Positions 22,029-34,058 of a stretch of 64,000 nt of DNA are shown here, one piece after another. Position 1 is the stretch's first letter. Every line of letters begins with the position of its first letter. Both the position numbers and the translations under genes were made by a program. The DNA is from Tetraselmis striata (lineage: Eukaryota; Chlorophyta; Chlorodendrophyceae; Chlorodendrales; Chlorodendraceae): the NCBI GenBank assembly GCA_006384855.1, contig VCJN01003492.1, forward strand, positions 87,096 through 151,095, written 5' to 3'. The notes beneath the pieces are model-generated. The model made no database searches. It was given only the letters and a program-made list of their open reading frames with translations, and was not told the DNA's origin.

Positions 22029-24449
22029 TTAGGTGCGCGGCGAGAGCCAGTTCAGCGGGAAACTGTGCAGGCTTGGCTTCTTTGAGTGTGCCACAATACT
22101 GCCAGAGCCGGCGGGCTGCATGGCCCCATCGTCTGCTCCCGACTTGGGGTTCGACATCTCCAGCACTACGTCGCCCTCGGCGTCCGCGTTGGCGGTGATG
22201 GCACCCACGGCGGGCGCAGCCGGCGCTTCCGCTGGCGCGGAGTGCGTCAGTCGGTAGCCGACGACGGCGGCCACCGCAATTATGACGACGCCGCAGGCGG
22301 CCGCCACGCCCGCGATGAGAGGGACGCTGAAGCCCGTGCTGGAGGCGGCGGAGGCGGTATCGGCGGGGCCGTCCCCGGCCGGTGCAACACTCGCGGGGCG
22401 CTCGGCGGCGCGGTTGGAGGCCAGGAACTCCTGCAGGTTCATGCCGACCGGCATCGGCGCGTACGAGTTGGTCTGCGGGTCGTACACGGGCAGCATGCGC
22501 GTCGTTGGGTCGGGGATGTCCTCGGGCGGCTCCTCAATGTCCTCGCGGTCCAGCTCCTCTGGCGTGTCGTCCCACTCCTCGGCGCCCACCGGCGGCGCGG
22601 TGCCGCAGAGGGGCTTGGCGCACATGATGGCCTCGTCCACGAGCTGCCCCGAGTAGGAGGCGCTGATGAACTTGAAGTGCAGCTTGTCGCGGTCGGCCTC
22701 GAAGAGACCGAAGCCCCGGTCGGCATTGATGTACGCCGTGTTCTCCTTGCTGAAGCAGCCGTTAGAGCAGTCGGCCTCACGCTCAATCTTGCTGCGGCCG
22801 CCCATGAACACGTTGCCCCAGGTGTGCTTCACGACGCAGGGTAGGTCGTCCTCGCTGGGGCGCAGGCCAACGTTCTCCACAGGCCGACCTCCCGTGCCGA
22901 CCGTGATGTGGACGGTGCCGGTACCGTAGCCCTCACCCTGTGCCGTGTCGTAGACGGGCATGAAGTAGGGGGAGTCCTCCCAGCCGCGCTTGGTGTCCAC
23001 GACGCGATTCATCGTCATGGGGAAGGTGCGCTCGTAGTTGTGACAGTGCCCGCACACCACCGCATTCACCTTGTACTTGGCGTACAGCGGCAGGAAGCGC
23101 GACTTAAGCGAGTCCCTGCGGAACGAGCGAGTAGGCCATGCATTCAGCGCGCAGTCCGTTCGGCTTGCACGTTTGAAGGAAATAATAAATACATACAGCA
23201 CTATTAAAGCACAAGAGGGCAAGGAGTGGCGGCCTCCGGCACTTACGCAAGTCCCCGCTGGTTGTTTCCGCCGCCGGGCGGGTTGTTGTAGGAGGGGCGG
23301 TGCACGAACACCACGATCCAGGGGCGCAGCAGGCGATTCTCGGGGTCGTCCGCGCGCTTGAGGTCCTTGTCCAGGAACTCCGCCTGCGCCTCTGCCTCGT
23401 CTCGGCTGTCATGCTCGCTGCTGAGGATGACGACGTGCACCGGACCGGCATTGAAGCTGTACCAATGCGGCGCCCAGCCCCACATGTGGCTCTGGTCCGA
23501 GATTCCGTAGCGCATGCGTGCGCGGTAGGCGGCAGCGTCTGAATGATGCAAACGCGCAGCGGGTCAGTGCTGTGCGAGTCCCGTGATCACCAGCGCAAGC
23601 AGGCGGGTGGCCGAATCCCCCCCCCCCCCCCCCCCCCCCCCCCGCGCGCAGCTGAGAACAGAAAAGTCATGCTTTCCGTCGAGCGCCCACCTCCGCTCTC
23701 AATGTCCCGGTCGCCGATAGCAAACATGGTCGGGTAGTTGGCGGACAGCGGCTGCATGAAGCGTCCGTACTGGTTCCACTTCTCCTGGTTCCCGTTGGCA
23801 TACGCGATGTCGCCGCCAATCACCACGAAGTCGTAGTCGTGCTCGGGTGCCTCGGTCAGCATCTGAGACAGCACGCGGCGCGAGTCGGTGTTGATGTCCT
23901 GCGGGTACGGTTAACATCGTCAGTCCATTGCTATATGAACGCGCAGGGCGCTGCCGGTACATGCAGCGGGTGGACGTGTGTACAGGATTATCCAACGACC
24001 CCTTAATGGCCGACACTGCAGCGGTTTACCTGATCTGCGACCGCCGCGAAGACGACCTTGCGGTTGGGGTCGTCGTGGCGCGTCTTGAAGGAGTACTGGC
24101 TGCTCCAGCCCTGAAGGTCATTTCCCACGCGGTAATAGTAGCGTGTGTTGGGCTTGAGGTTCTTCAAGATAACATCCCGTGCGTATGAGTCCGAGCCATA
24201 GCCACCCTTGAAGTAGTAGTTGCGGTTCGACTGCGTCCACTTGCGGCTCGTTAGCTGGCCGGGCGTGTCCCCGTACTCCACAAACGAGGTGCCCGCCCAA
24301 TAGGGCGTCACCCACATCACCACAATCTCATCCTTGCGCTGCGATAGCTGCAGCTTGACCTGCTCCGGCGAGCTCTGCACGATGGAGAGGCCGATTAACA
24401 GGAGCAGGCCAAGTACAGCCGTCGCCAACGGCTTTACGGGGCTCCCCAT
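22029..24449 (-). CDS. Membrane-anchored purple acid phosphatase
   Basis: Minus-strand exons 24449-24030, 23898-23691, 23538-23247 and 23115-22029 join in consistent phases to 668 residues. Residues 8-27 are a signal peptide (LATAVLGLLLLIGLSIVQSS). Next comes the fibronectin-like PAP N-domain (QVKLQLSQRKDEIVVMWVTP, YYYRVGNDLQGWS). Metal-site motifs of the metallophosphoesterase core follow: VADQD near residue 139, GGDIAYAN (Asp170, Tyr173), GDRD at 202-205, VVFVHRPSYNN, and GHCHNYER (His330, His332). The usual third motif is GNH[E/D]; here it is GDRD. A Pro/Glu-rich spacer leads to a single membrane helix (VPLIAGVAAACGVVIIAVAA) and a short cytoplasmic tail, so it is likely a cell-surface or vacuolar type I membrane enzyme releasing phosphate from esters. 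Intron 2 carries a 25-base C run. An upstream in-frame Met at 24509 is rejected because the hydrophobic leader starts at MGSPVK. Confidence 0.9.
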
Positions 24450-25509
24450 CTTGCCGATGTCGACACGAGCCCGGCGCGGAGTTTCTCGTGACGCGCCGGT
24501 CGTCTGCACAACGCCGTGGAAATCTGTGGCTGGCTGGGAGACCTTCCACCAGGATCTCCGGGCAACTGCTGCAGAGCCTTCCTGGCGTGGGGCGTTCCTG
24601 CGTCTGCGAGTCTGTCCGCTCTGGGGTACCGACCCACTGTCAACGGGTGCGTCGTCTCTTGATGCGGACGACTTGTCGTCGGATGTCGTTGGATGGTGAT
24701 TCGTTGAGCACGGGCTGGGTGAGGGTGAAGCCGTTGCGGGCGTTGGATACCGTTGCTGCGCTGCTTGCGACCCGCCGACCTGCGACGCCCCGTCAGTACT
24801 TTATTGCATGCTTAAGAATGGTACGTGCGAGAATCGTACCTGAGCATGCTGCCGCGTGGACGGTAAGTGCTCGTACGGATTATTAACAACGCAAAGTTGT
24901 TTTACGGTGCCGACGAACCCATTAGAAAGAGACAGGTTAGAGATTACTGTTGTCGGTAACGGGCACTTTCCTTAATTTCGTCGTGTATTCGTTGTGATAT
25001 CGTATTTAAAGGAGCCAGGAAAAGCCACCCCTTACTTATTTATGTAGCGTGGTTTCTTGTAGCCGCGTCGGCACACGTAGCGTAAACGAATTAGTAACAT
25101 AGAAAACATTGAAACAGAAACATTAAAGCACTGATGTAAAAGTAACATTTTTTTAAACATAGAACCCCGATGGATCCTGTATTTATAACGCTGATATCCA
25201 GGCTGCCGTTGCTGTAGAGGACCTTTCCGATTGTCCTTTTATGGTGATTTCCTGATGTCGCAGCTAGCTCATGTAAATATATCCAGGCTGCCGGAGCACG
25301 TGACCATTGAAGTACATCGAAAAAGCTTCGTGCTTACAAGCTCGTGTTCATTGCGGGTATACGAGGCTTGCCAGAGTGGGCAACTTTTCCCAAAAGTATT
25401 TTGTATCGTGTCCCCTCGTAAACCGAAAGGGAGCAAAATGATAAAATTTATGAAATTTACGTATCTTCGTATGATAAATCATATTCTCACATATCAGAAA
25501 AGGTTGAAT
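24450..25509. other. Promoter side of the phosphatase gene and AT-rich spacer
   Basis: 24880-25500 is AT-rich. An open plus frame of 93 codons at 25231-25512 runs into the neighbouring element and has no family signature, so I do not call it. Confidence 0.45.
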
Positions 25510-25696
25510 TGATCTAAACTAGTTTATGGGGTTTCCTCCCTTGATCTAACCGCTTTTTAGCTACAAGTGCCGCTCAGTGGTAAGGGAACTAGGCATCTGT
25601 TGTTGCGCCCTTTTTGGGTGCAGCACGAGTAGACATAAAAGCAGCCAGAACAGCTGAGCCTGCCATCTTCCAGTTTTCGCTGCGTTCCACGCAGCG
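25510..25696 (+). repeat. Left terminal direct repeat of the recombinase element
   Basis: Starts TGATCTAAACTAG and ends CCACGCAGCG; about 98% identical to 28418-28604. Confidence 0.9.
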
Positions 25697-28417
25697 ATGT
25701 AAAAACTGTCTCGTAACCCGTTGCGAGCAAGGTCACCCCAGGTTGTTCAAGACCACACCCGGCTCACCACCCGAGTGTGATACTCTCGTCCGTACGTCCG
25801 TGCGTTACCATGCCAGATGGAGAACCCGTCGTTGAGCCGACGCTCGAGTCGCTACACGCAGACGTGAAGGCCCAGTCTACATTACTGCGGGAGCTTGCTA
25901 CATCGATGGCCCAATTGACGGCTCGTGAGCGCGTTGTTGATGGAGAAGGAGCACATGGTTCCGGTTCCAGGCGGCGCGTCGCGGGACAGCCGACAGGCAG
26001 CGGGGGAGCCGCAGAGCGCCCCGACTTGCTAGAGCTAGCCCAGAGCGGCCGTGTCGGAGCAAAATCCGTGAGTGACGAGGATGACTACCTCGCGGTTCCA
26101 GAACTACTGCAGAGAGCAGAGTCTGGTTACGAGGCCGAGTGCATGGACTCCTTCCCCTGAGCACCGACCTAACGAACGAGTACCTCAAGCAAAATGACCG
26201 GCGTCTGCCGGCCCAGGAGGAGTATTTGTGGATGTCGTGTTTCGGGGCCCACATGGCCGCGCTTTTCGTGGCTCTCGACGAGCTGCTGCCCTACGTCCCT
26301 GCCACCAACCAGGACTTCACCCCCTACCTCGCGAGAGCTCGGAACCACGCCGAGGCCATCGACAAGGCGTTTCGGTTTCGTTTGGCCTTCCTGCGGAGGC
26401 TAAATGAGATCAAGCGTGTGCACGGTGACCAAGGTGTTTTGGACGTGTTGCGAGCCCAACACTTTCAGCCTGCTTCGGAGCATCTGGGTTCCGTGATTTT
26501 TGGGGACCTCATGAGGGACTACGAGCGCCGTGTTTTTTAGGCGACCGTTGCCAGTAGCGCGAAAGCGACTGCTACTGCTCGAGTAGCGGCTGCAGCTGCA
26601 GGTCGCGGGCGTGGGCGAGGACGTGGCGGTGGTCGCGGGCGTGGCCGCGAAGGTGAGCACGAGTGACGGTGCGGGGCGCCTTTCGCCGGAGCTGCTGGAG
26701 CCTTGCGAGGCCACCTTCCGGTGACCGCCGCAAGACGCACCCTTGCAGCTCAACGGCGAGATGAGCGCCCCGTGTCAGGACCTGACCCCCCCACCTTACA
26801 GACTTCCTTTAGACCTTCCTCGGTGCGGCGCTTCTCACAGCTACAGCCGAGTGCGGCTCAATCATCCGCACACCTGCACATGGCGGCTCAACCAACCGCT
26901 TTCTTTACCTCATCTCAGCGTCCGTCGGTTGTTACACTACGTGTTACAACTGGTTCGCAACGACCAAGTTTCGCGCGGGTACGTTACGCGCGTGACATGC
27001 GCTACGAGCGCGAAGGGCGCGCGGGGCGGCCCTCTTACCTGAACCTAGCCCCGCAAACCCGTACCGATGCTACTGCAAACCCGTCCAGCAGCTACCGGCC
27101 AACCGCCGGGAACCTAACCGCTGCTGCCGAGTACTTTGCGAACAACAATCGTACCGGTGGAACTCTGTCAGTAAAACGACGCACTTACGTGATTGACGAG
27201 CCTGAAGCTGTGAGTCGCTCCCTGCTGGGCTGCTTCATTGCGATCCCGGCTGCAGGACGCGTTCGGCTCAAACGAGCTGGGCTAACGGACGCTCGACCTA
27301 CTCTCCAGCTCCCTCAGCGCTCAGACACTCAAGAGCTACGCCGGCCGGCTGCCTCAGTTCGCGGAGTTCTGCCACGACTCCGAGAACATCAGCCCGCTGG
27401 AGGCGACTACTGCTACTGTCGTTCGGTATGTTGCCTGGATCGGCGAGCGGGGGCACATCGCAGCTAAGTCGCTGCAACCCTACATGTCCGCAATCAACAC
27501 CTTCTTCGAGCTGCGCAACCTCGACCCAATCGCCAAGGACAGCCTACACCTAACTTCAGCAAGGCGTGGGCTGATGCTGCGTCAGCGCCGGCTGGACGCT
27601 GCCCCTTTGCGTGTCCCTCTGCCTTCGGATGTAGCTTATCGCTTCGTCACAAGGGCCGAGCTGATTGTGTCTGCTCCCTACCCAGAGTACCACCACGACT
27701 TCCGAGCCCTCCTGGCCTCGATTGTCAACTTCATGTTCTTTGCCAGGGGCCTTACTGGCGTGACCTGTCGAGTGCGAGACGTGCACGTCGACGCCTACAA
27801 CATCACCCTGCAAGTGTACCGAGAGAAGGGTCGCGCTGGTCGACGGGGACCCGACGACCTACGCGTACTTCTCCTCCCAGTGTCAAAGCACCCCCGAGTG
27901 GCGCGTCTCCTGCACCACTTCCTCGACCACGTCCAGTCAGTTCCCCTTGCTTGTTACTGTTGGCTTGACTGTGTCAAACTTCTGGGCTGTCAGATCGGCC
28001 GAGCAGTCAAATCCTTGGACTGCGGCTACAATGTCAGACTGGCTGTCCACGGCCGTCCGTCTAGTCAACGCTGCCCCCCCCCCCCCCCCCCCCGCTGGCA
28101 CCTCCTGGACCTCACACAGTCTTCGCAAGGGCGCAGCCTCTGCAGCAAACGCCATCGGGGTGCCATTGTCCCACATTCGCTACCAGGGCGGTTGGGCCAC
28201 TAACTCTGACGTCGTTCTGGACTACATCGACCCCAACGTACTTCCTTCACCTGGCGCATGGTTCTTCTTTGGACACATCGCCCCCCTACGCCACTTCCAA
28301 GTCCAACAGCGGTGGCCTTCCCAGTGCCTCCTTCATGACTTGGCGCTACCTCTTCTCCGTCAATCCACCGCTCTCTCCGTTCGCTCAAGACAGGCAAAAC
28401 CAGACTCAACTTTCAAA

Positions 28418-28604
28418 TGATCTAAACTAGTTTATGGGGTTTCCTCCCTTGACCTAACCGCTTTTTAGCTACAAGTGCTGCTCAGTGGTAAGGGAACTAG
28501 GAATCTGTTGTTGCGCCCTTTTTGGGTGCAGCACGAGTAGACATAAAAGCAGCCAGAACAGCTGAGCCTGCCATCTTCCAGTTTTCGCTGCGTTCCACGC
28601 AGCG
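28418..28604 (+). repeat. Right terminal direct repeat of the recombinase element
   Basis: Same sequence as the left repeat with about three substitutions. No clear flanking target duplication is visible outside the pair. Confidence 0.9.
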
Positions 28605-28908
28605 CCCCCCCTGATTCCTGACTCGTAGTTGTACGCGCAAAAGGTATGTAGTATTAAGTATGACTGCGTCGCGGATGCAACGCGAGGTGTACGAGGCCGG
28701 TGATGTCCGGTATTTAAACTATTTATGCTTCTATGATTGGCTGGTTTGATGACACGGATGAATGTTCTAAAATTGATAAAGAGGTTCTCGGTAGCTTTTC
28801 GCGGTGTGATCGTAATGTATACTCATAATGGCGTGTACAAGCTTCGACGAAACGACATACCCAAGTTGTGTTATTCGTGAGTAGGTTGGCTTTTTTCGTA
28901 ATTTTGAG

Positions 28909-29095
28909 AGGTTGGGCCACACTCAATTGAGATGTAGCGACTATACACAATAGAATTACAGTGTTTGGTTGAAGTGGCCCCGGCCGCTTTGCCGCATAGT
29001 AGTTTTAGCGGGTCTGAGGTGCCGGGTTTAGCTTCATCGATATTCGGCAATATCGAGGAGCGGCCACCTTAAACCTGACTCCTACTCCTCTGGCT
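28909..29095 (+). repeat. Dispersed repeat C, copy 1
   Basis: Begins GGCCACACTCAATTGAG and contains TTCATCGATATTCGGC and TTAGACCTGACTC-like blocks; a diverged copy lies at 29486-29665 in the same orientation, with repeat A between them. Confidence 0.7.
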
Positions 29096-29122
29096 TAATT
29101 CGCGTAGGGCGAGGTGGGCGGG

Positions 29123-29475
29123 AGCGATTAAACAACCGGAACCGAGCCGGATCCGGCCAGACCTCCTAACTTTGTAGTGGGATAGCCGAGGCTCCTACGA
29201 CCCCCGCGGGCCACGACACCCTGACCTAGTGTCGCTTGATCTTCCTCTTCCGTCACTCTTGCGGTTGTTTGCCCGGTGGAAGGCAACGCTTTTGCATGTG
29301 GTTCGGCTGTCGCAGCATCTGTCAAAAGGCGGTACCATTATAATCAGTTGAATGATTCGTAACGCCGCTTGTGAAGCGGAGAGCGCGCGACGCGCGCGGC
29401 CGTGCCGCCCCTGACAAAAACATTATTTCGCCGCCACTGTCACCACAGCTCCGAAGTCGACGAAATGGACTTTTT
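29123..29475 (+). repeat. Direct repeat A, left copy
   Basis: Pairs with 34059-34412. It is followed directly by the second copy of repeat C (29486-29665). Confidence 0.75.
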
Positions 29476-29485
29476 CGGAGGGCGG

Positions 29486-29665
29486 GGCTGGGCCACACTC
29501 AATTGAGGTGTATACAACACCGTATATTACAGTGTTTGCTCGAAGTGCCGGGCCTCTGCCGTACGGTAGTTTTAGCAAGTGTGAGGTGCCGGCTTTAGCA
29601 GCTTCATCGATATTCGGCGTTATCGAAGACAAGCCAACGCTTTAGACCTGACTCTCAACATACTC
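29486..29665 (+). repeat. Dispersed repeat C, copy 2
   Basis: Same orientation as copy 1 at 28909-29095; shares CTGGGCCACACTCAATTGAG-like start, CAGTGTTTG and the CATCGATATTCGGC block. Confidence 0.7.
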
Positions 29666-30727
29666 CACTCACAGAATTTTAGGTTACGCCTAGGTAGAGA
29701 ACGGATCAACGGCGCGCACATTTTGACACCCGCTGGATCAGCCAAGTGTACGCCGATGTTTACGTAGCTGCGTTTTACGCATCGTCATCAGCGGCGAGGT
29801 CGCCGCCGGAAAGCTAGATTGAGGAGCGCCATGTACCGTCCATCGAGCTCTGCCAATGTTGTTGCATGGTGGATGGCGGGGCGCCCCCAAACAAACCCTT
29901 CGCATGTCCTGCGGGGCACGCCGGCGTGTACGCGCTGCGCACATACGGCGGGCGGGCGTCATCGGTGAAGAAAATATTCCACCGGTAAAACTCGGCCGTG
30001 TAGGCTCATGCAGCGCGCTCGTGCACGGCACGACGGTACGTACAAAGTTAGTTGAGTGCGTGTGTCTCGCGTTGCCGGCCGGCCCTGAATGCTTGCTTGT
30101 AGTTATAAATTACGAATCATCAGCAGAATATGTACTACGGATGTGCGAAAATACGCATCCATCGCATCTTCTCTGCAGTCCCAAGGGCCCACATCCGCGG
30201 TCAGCCGCCGACTCTGGTATGCGTTCCACAGCCAAGTGGCGAGCGTTCCACAGCCAACTTCCGGCCAGAATGGCTGGGAATCCGTGCAAAGTCCGCTATG
30301 CGGGCTGCTGCGTCCGGATACGCCCGGAAATATGCTTGCTAAATGCTACGAAACATACGGCAGAAGGCTTGCCAAAAAAGTAGCTAGCCTCAACCCCAGT
30401 CGTGTAGTTGGAGGTGTTATTAAGAAGCTACCCGTCGGGGGCCGGAATACCTTCATGTATTGTTCTAGCAACTGCAACGGTTTGATCCGTGATGATGCGA
30501 TGTCGTCTGGAATATGAGCAAAAGCGTCTTGCTTACTGTCCATATTTTTCGACATTGACGCAGATGCGAATGTAGGGATGTGGGGAGTGCGCATCTATGC
30601 AGATCTGGACATCTGAGGCTGGGTCAAATGTTATGGACCCATCCTGGAGGATATGATAGTTTATCCAAAGCTGCGCTGCAGCCCGCCTCCGCAGGCATCC
30701 TACATTTAGAAAACCTTGGCATAACTG

Positions 30728-31296
30728 TTAGTGGAAACCATATAACCGACTGAGGTTGAAGCCCCGTCTGTAGCTATTGCGTAATTCTCCCAAGGCAAGT
30801 GCTAGGCGTGTGCCGGGCTTACGTGCAGCCTGCTTGGCCATCACCGTTAGCAATTCTCTGACCGCCGCCTCCTGGCAGGGGCTTGGCAGCGACCAATAAC
30901 CGGCGCGTGACAGCGACCGATGTTGGCGCACATGCCAGTCACTGATAGCGGCTATTCTAGCTCCTATCGTTGTAGGCTGGTGTTCTAAATCACAGATGCA
31001 GTGTGCAATAAATATGCGTAGCAGCATATGCGCAGCAGTTCCACCGTTGTGGGAAGGGGTGACAAACCTCTGACACTGTAAAACCGCAGGAAAATGCCCA
31101 GCGACGCCTCATGGCCCTCATAGGCTTCCTTAGATGACGTCCTGAAGCGCTGTGCTTCCATGTTGTCCGCGAATTGCCCTAGTCTAGTCCGCCCACCAGC
31201 GTGATCAACAACACCAAATGGCAAACTGCACGTAAACCATTTAGGCGCGCCGGTGTCACTTCGCCCCGCGTAGCTCGCGCACAAAGCCATCCGCAC
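30728..31296 (-). mobile_element. Tyrosine-recombinase fragment (fossil)
   Basis: Two overlapping minus-strand reading stretches carry a phage-integrase-like core-binding (SAM-like) domain: RFRTSSKEAYEGHEASLGIF, LSPLPTTVELLRICCYAYLL, then QPTTIGARIAAISDWHVRQ. The catalytic half is not present in the window. It is a broken relative of the recombinase at 27.3-28.4 kb. Confidence 0.55.
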
Positions 31297-31889
31297 ATTG
31301 TCCGCGCCAGAATAGACAATTCACATGCTTGTTGCATATAGCATGCGAAGCATGTTGACGTCCTGCGAGACACTGCTCTCCGGCAAGACAACAGAAAAAT
31401 GCTTCCGTACGACGCGCCGCTTTGCGAGGTCGCTAAAAAACGCGCTGCTGCGGTTCCGGTTGCTCTCGCGACGACGCGAGGTGCCCGTCCGGGCGCGTAA
31501 ACATAGCCCTGCCCTGCCGAAAATAACCCACGACGCGGGCCCAGGCGAGCGGTTTCCACCACGGTAACGAGAACGACGTCGGCAGTACGAACGTGGGCTG
31601 TGTCGTGGCGGGGGTCCCATAAAACTCGCCCCAAAATTGTTCGAGAATCGCTCACACGGCGGTGCACCACTACATCTCACCGACGACCGCGGGCAACCGC
31701 CAGCTCGGCAACGACCCCGTGGCCAATGCCGAATTGCATACGGGTTGGGCTACCGCAGCCCACTTGGCCGCCCGCGTTGCGGTGGCGGCCACCTCTTGCC
31801 TCGCCTAATTATTCGTAGTCAGCCTCGGGCGGGATTATCCGGGGGACACTATTTTCATTCCTCCGCAAGGAATATTCCGCCACCATAGT

Positions 31890-33860
31890 GCTCACGCCCG
31901 TCGCAGCATCATCAGCCGCTGAAACGCTGCCGGTCGACTAGTTCGAGGTATTGCTCCGACTCCTCATGCCGATATCGCCATGTGCGTATGACCCACCTAT
32001 AGGTGGAGCGCCTCGAGAGCTAGCGCCGTGCAGGTGCTGCAATAAGGCATGGCGCGGTGTGTACGCCACCACATACGACGGGCCGTTGTCATCGGAGGGA
32101 CCGCATGCCTGGTAACTTCGTCCGAATGAGCGTACGCATCGCGATCGTGCCTGGCGCGACGGTATGAGGTTACTTCGGCTGCCCTCAAAGATTGACGTTA
32201 CGCCGTAGACCACGGCACCCGGTTTTAACCGTAGCTGGTTCACCTAGGTGTACGCCGGTGTGTACGCAGTTGCGCTCATCGCAACGTTATCAGCATGATC
32301 AATGCTCCACTGCCGGTAAGCTAGTTCTGGATAGTTTTCGACCCCATGCCGATATCCGCGGGTGCCTCAGCCCAACGCATAAGTGGGGTGCAACAAGAAC
32401 TAGCGCCTCGCAGGTCCTGCGAGGCACGCCGGAGTGCACGCGCCGCGTACGACGGGGCGTAATCTACGGAGGGACATGCGACCTTATGCCAGATGCCAAC
32501 GTCGACCGAGCTTGCGTAGTACGCATCGCGATCGTGCATGTCGCGGCTGTACGAAGCAATAATCCCAGGGTAAAATTCATCCAAGCGCAAACTTGTGTCA
32601 ATATGGTTGTACGCATCGCTATCGTGCATGGCGGCGCGCTGATATCAGTACGAGCTTACCTCGGTTCCTGTCCCTCTGCAAAGATTTAGGTTACGCCGTA
32701 GCCAACGGCGCCCGAAATAGAACCACCCGCTGGTCAAGCGAGGTGTACGCCGGCGTGTGCGCAGCCGCGCCCATCGCAGTGTCATCATCAGCAGCTGAAC
32801 TGCTGCCGGCAAGCTACACCTCCTCATACCGATCTCGCTGGGTGCGTATGACCAACGTATAGGCGGAGCGCGACGAAAACTAGCTCCTTGCATGCTCTGC
32901 AGGGCTCGTCGGCGCGTACGCGCAGCGTGTGACCGGTCGCAATCAACTGAGAGACCCTATGCCGGTACACTTAATCAAAGCGAACGTACGGCCGTACGCA
33001 TCACGATATCGATCGTGCGTGGCGCGATACTACGAGGTTACATCGGCCACCTCTCAGAGATTTTTGGGTTACGCCGTAGACAACGGCGCCCGAAATATGA
33101 ACACCCGCTTGTCCAGCTAGATGTACGCCGGCGTGTACACATTTGCGCTCGACGCGGCGTCATCGGCAGCGTGATCCGCTGGCGGTAAGCTAGTTCGACG
33201 TTATTCTCCGACCCCCGTGTCGATCTCCACAGGCGCGTATGACTTGATACATTGTCGACGCACGACGAGAACTAGCGCCTCATAAGTCATGTAAGGCACG
33301 CCGACGTGCACGCGCTCCGCACAACGAGGTGCCGACTTCAAGTGAGGGACTGAGGGACCGACTGCATATGAACATCGTCCGTGTCCGCGTACATGGATGC
33401 ATCGCGATCGTGTGTTGCGCGACGGTACGAGATTAATCGCCACTTCGGCTGCTCTTTTGTAGAGACTTAGACTACGCCGTAGACAACGGCGGCCGAATTA
33501 ACACGACCCGCCGATCCTGCTAGGTTTACGCCGGCGTGTACGCAGTTGCGTGTATCGCGGCGTCATCACCAGTGTGCTCCGGTGCCGGTAATGGATAGAG
33601 CTAATTTGACGTACTTCTTTGGACCCCGTGCCTATCTCCACGGGTGTGCATGACCGATACGTTGCCGGGGCGCAACGAGAACTAACGCCTCGCGGGTCCC
33701 ACGGGGCATGCCTGCGTGTATGCGCTGCAACCGACGTGTTCTCAGGCGAGGGACAACCTGCCGGCGCTCCACATCTCCGTCGTGTGGGCGCACATGCCAT
33801 ATGTACACCGTTCGTATGTACACCCGTATGTGCGCCCTTCGGCATCGCTTAGCAAACGGC
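31890..33860 (+). repeat. Degenerate tandem array, units about 380-490 bp
   Basis: Four to five units repeat the same block order: GTTACGCCGTAGACAACGGC, a Thr/Pro-coding-like ACCCGCTGGT segment, GTACGCCGGCGTGTACGCAG, GGTAAGCTAGTTC, and CGCATCGCGATCGTGC. The block TGTACGCCGGCGTGTACGC starts near 32249, 32741, 33122 and 33527. A lone related unit is at about 29700-30010. No coding role is apparent. Confidence 0.6.
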
Positions 33861-34058
33861 GCAGCTAATCGATCGCGGCGTTTCAGCATACGCTTCTCAC
33901 ACATCGCAGCTTGGCCACCAGCGTTGTTGGGGTTCCCATGTGAGCGCGCCCCTCCGTCGCTGTCGGCGACTCGAATTGGGTGCCATGATACGGACGGGCA
34001 GTGGTGCTGGGGGATCCCAGAGCGGGTAGAGGCGAGACGGGAGTCATGTCGATATTTC

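Larger units (their letters stand above)
25510..28604 (+). mobile_element. Tyrosine-recombinase mobile element with 187-bp terminal direct repeats (DIRS/PAT- or Crypton-like)
   Basis: Direct repeats at 25510-25696 and 28418-28604 differ at about three positions, so the insertion is recent. Inside, in order: a gag-like or DNA-binding N-terminal ORF (about 25807-26160), an ORF with YLWMSCFGAHMAALFVALDE and an Arg/Gly-rich tail (26139-26660), and from about 27300 a tyrosine recombinase with the SAM-like domain (LQPYMSAINTFFELRNLD) and the catalytic block TSHSLRKGAASAANAIG followed by a GGW box and a Tyr (ALDYI-type motif). No reverse transcriptase is seen between them, so it is either a derived DIRS/PAT-type retroelement or a Crypton-like DNA element with unusual ends. 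It looks broken, with several interruptions. Confidence 0.7.

Noticed and set aside
31890-33860. CRISPR-like array
   Set aside because: Units are 380-490 bp, diverged, and in a spliced-gene eukaryotic genome; spacing and repeat length do not fit.
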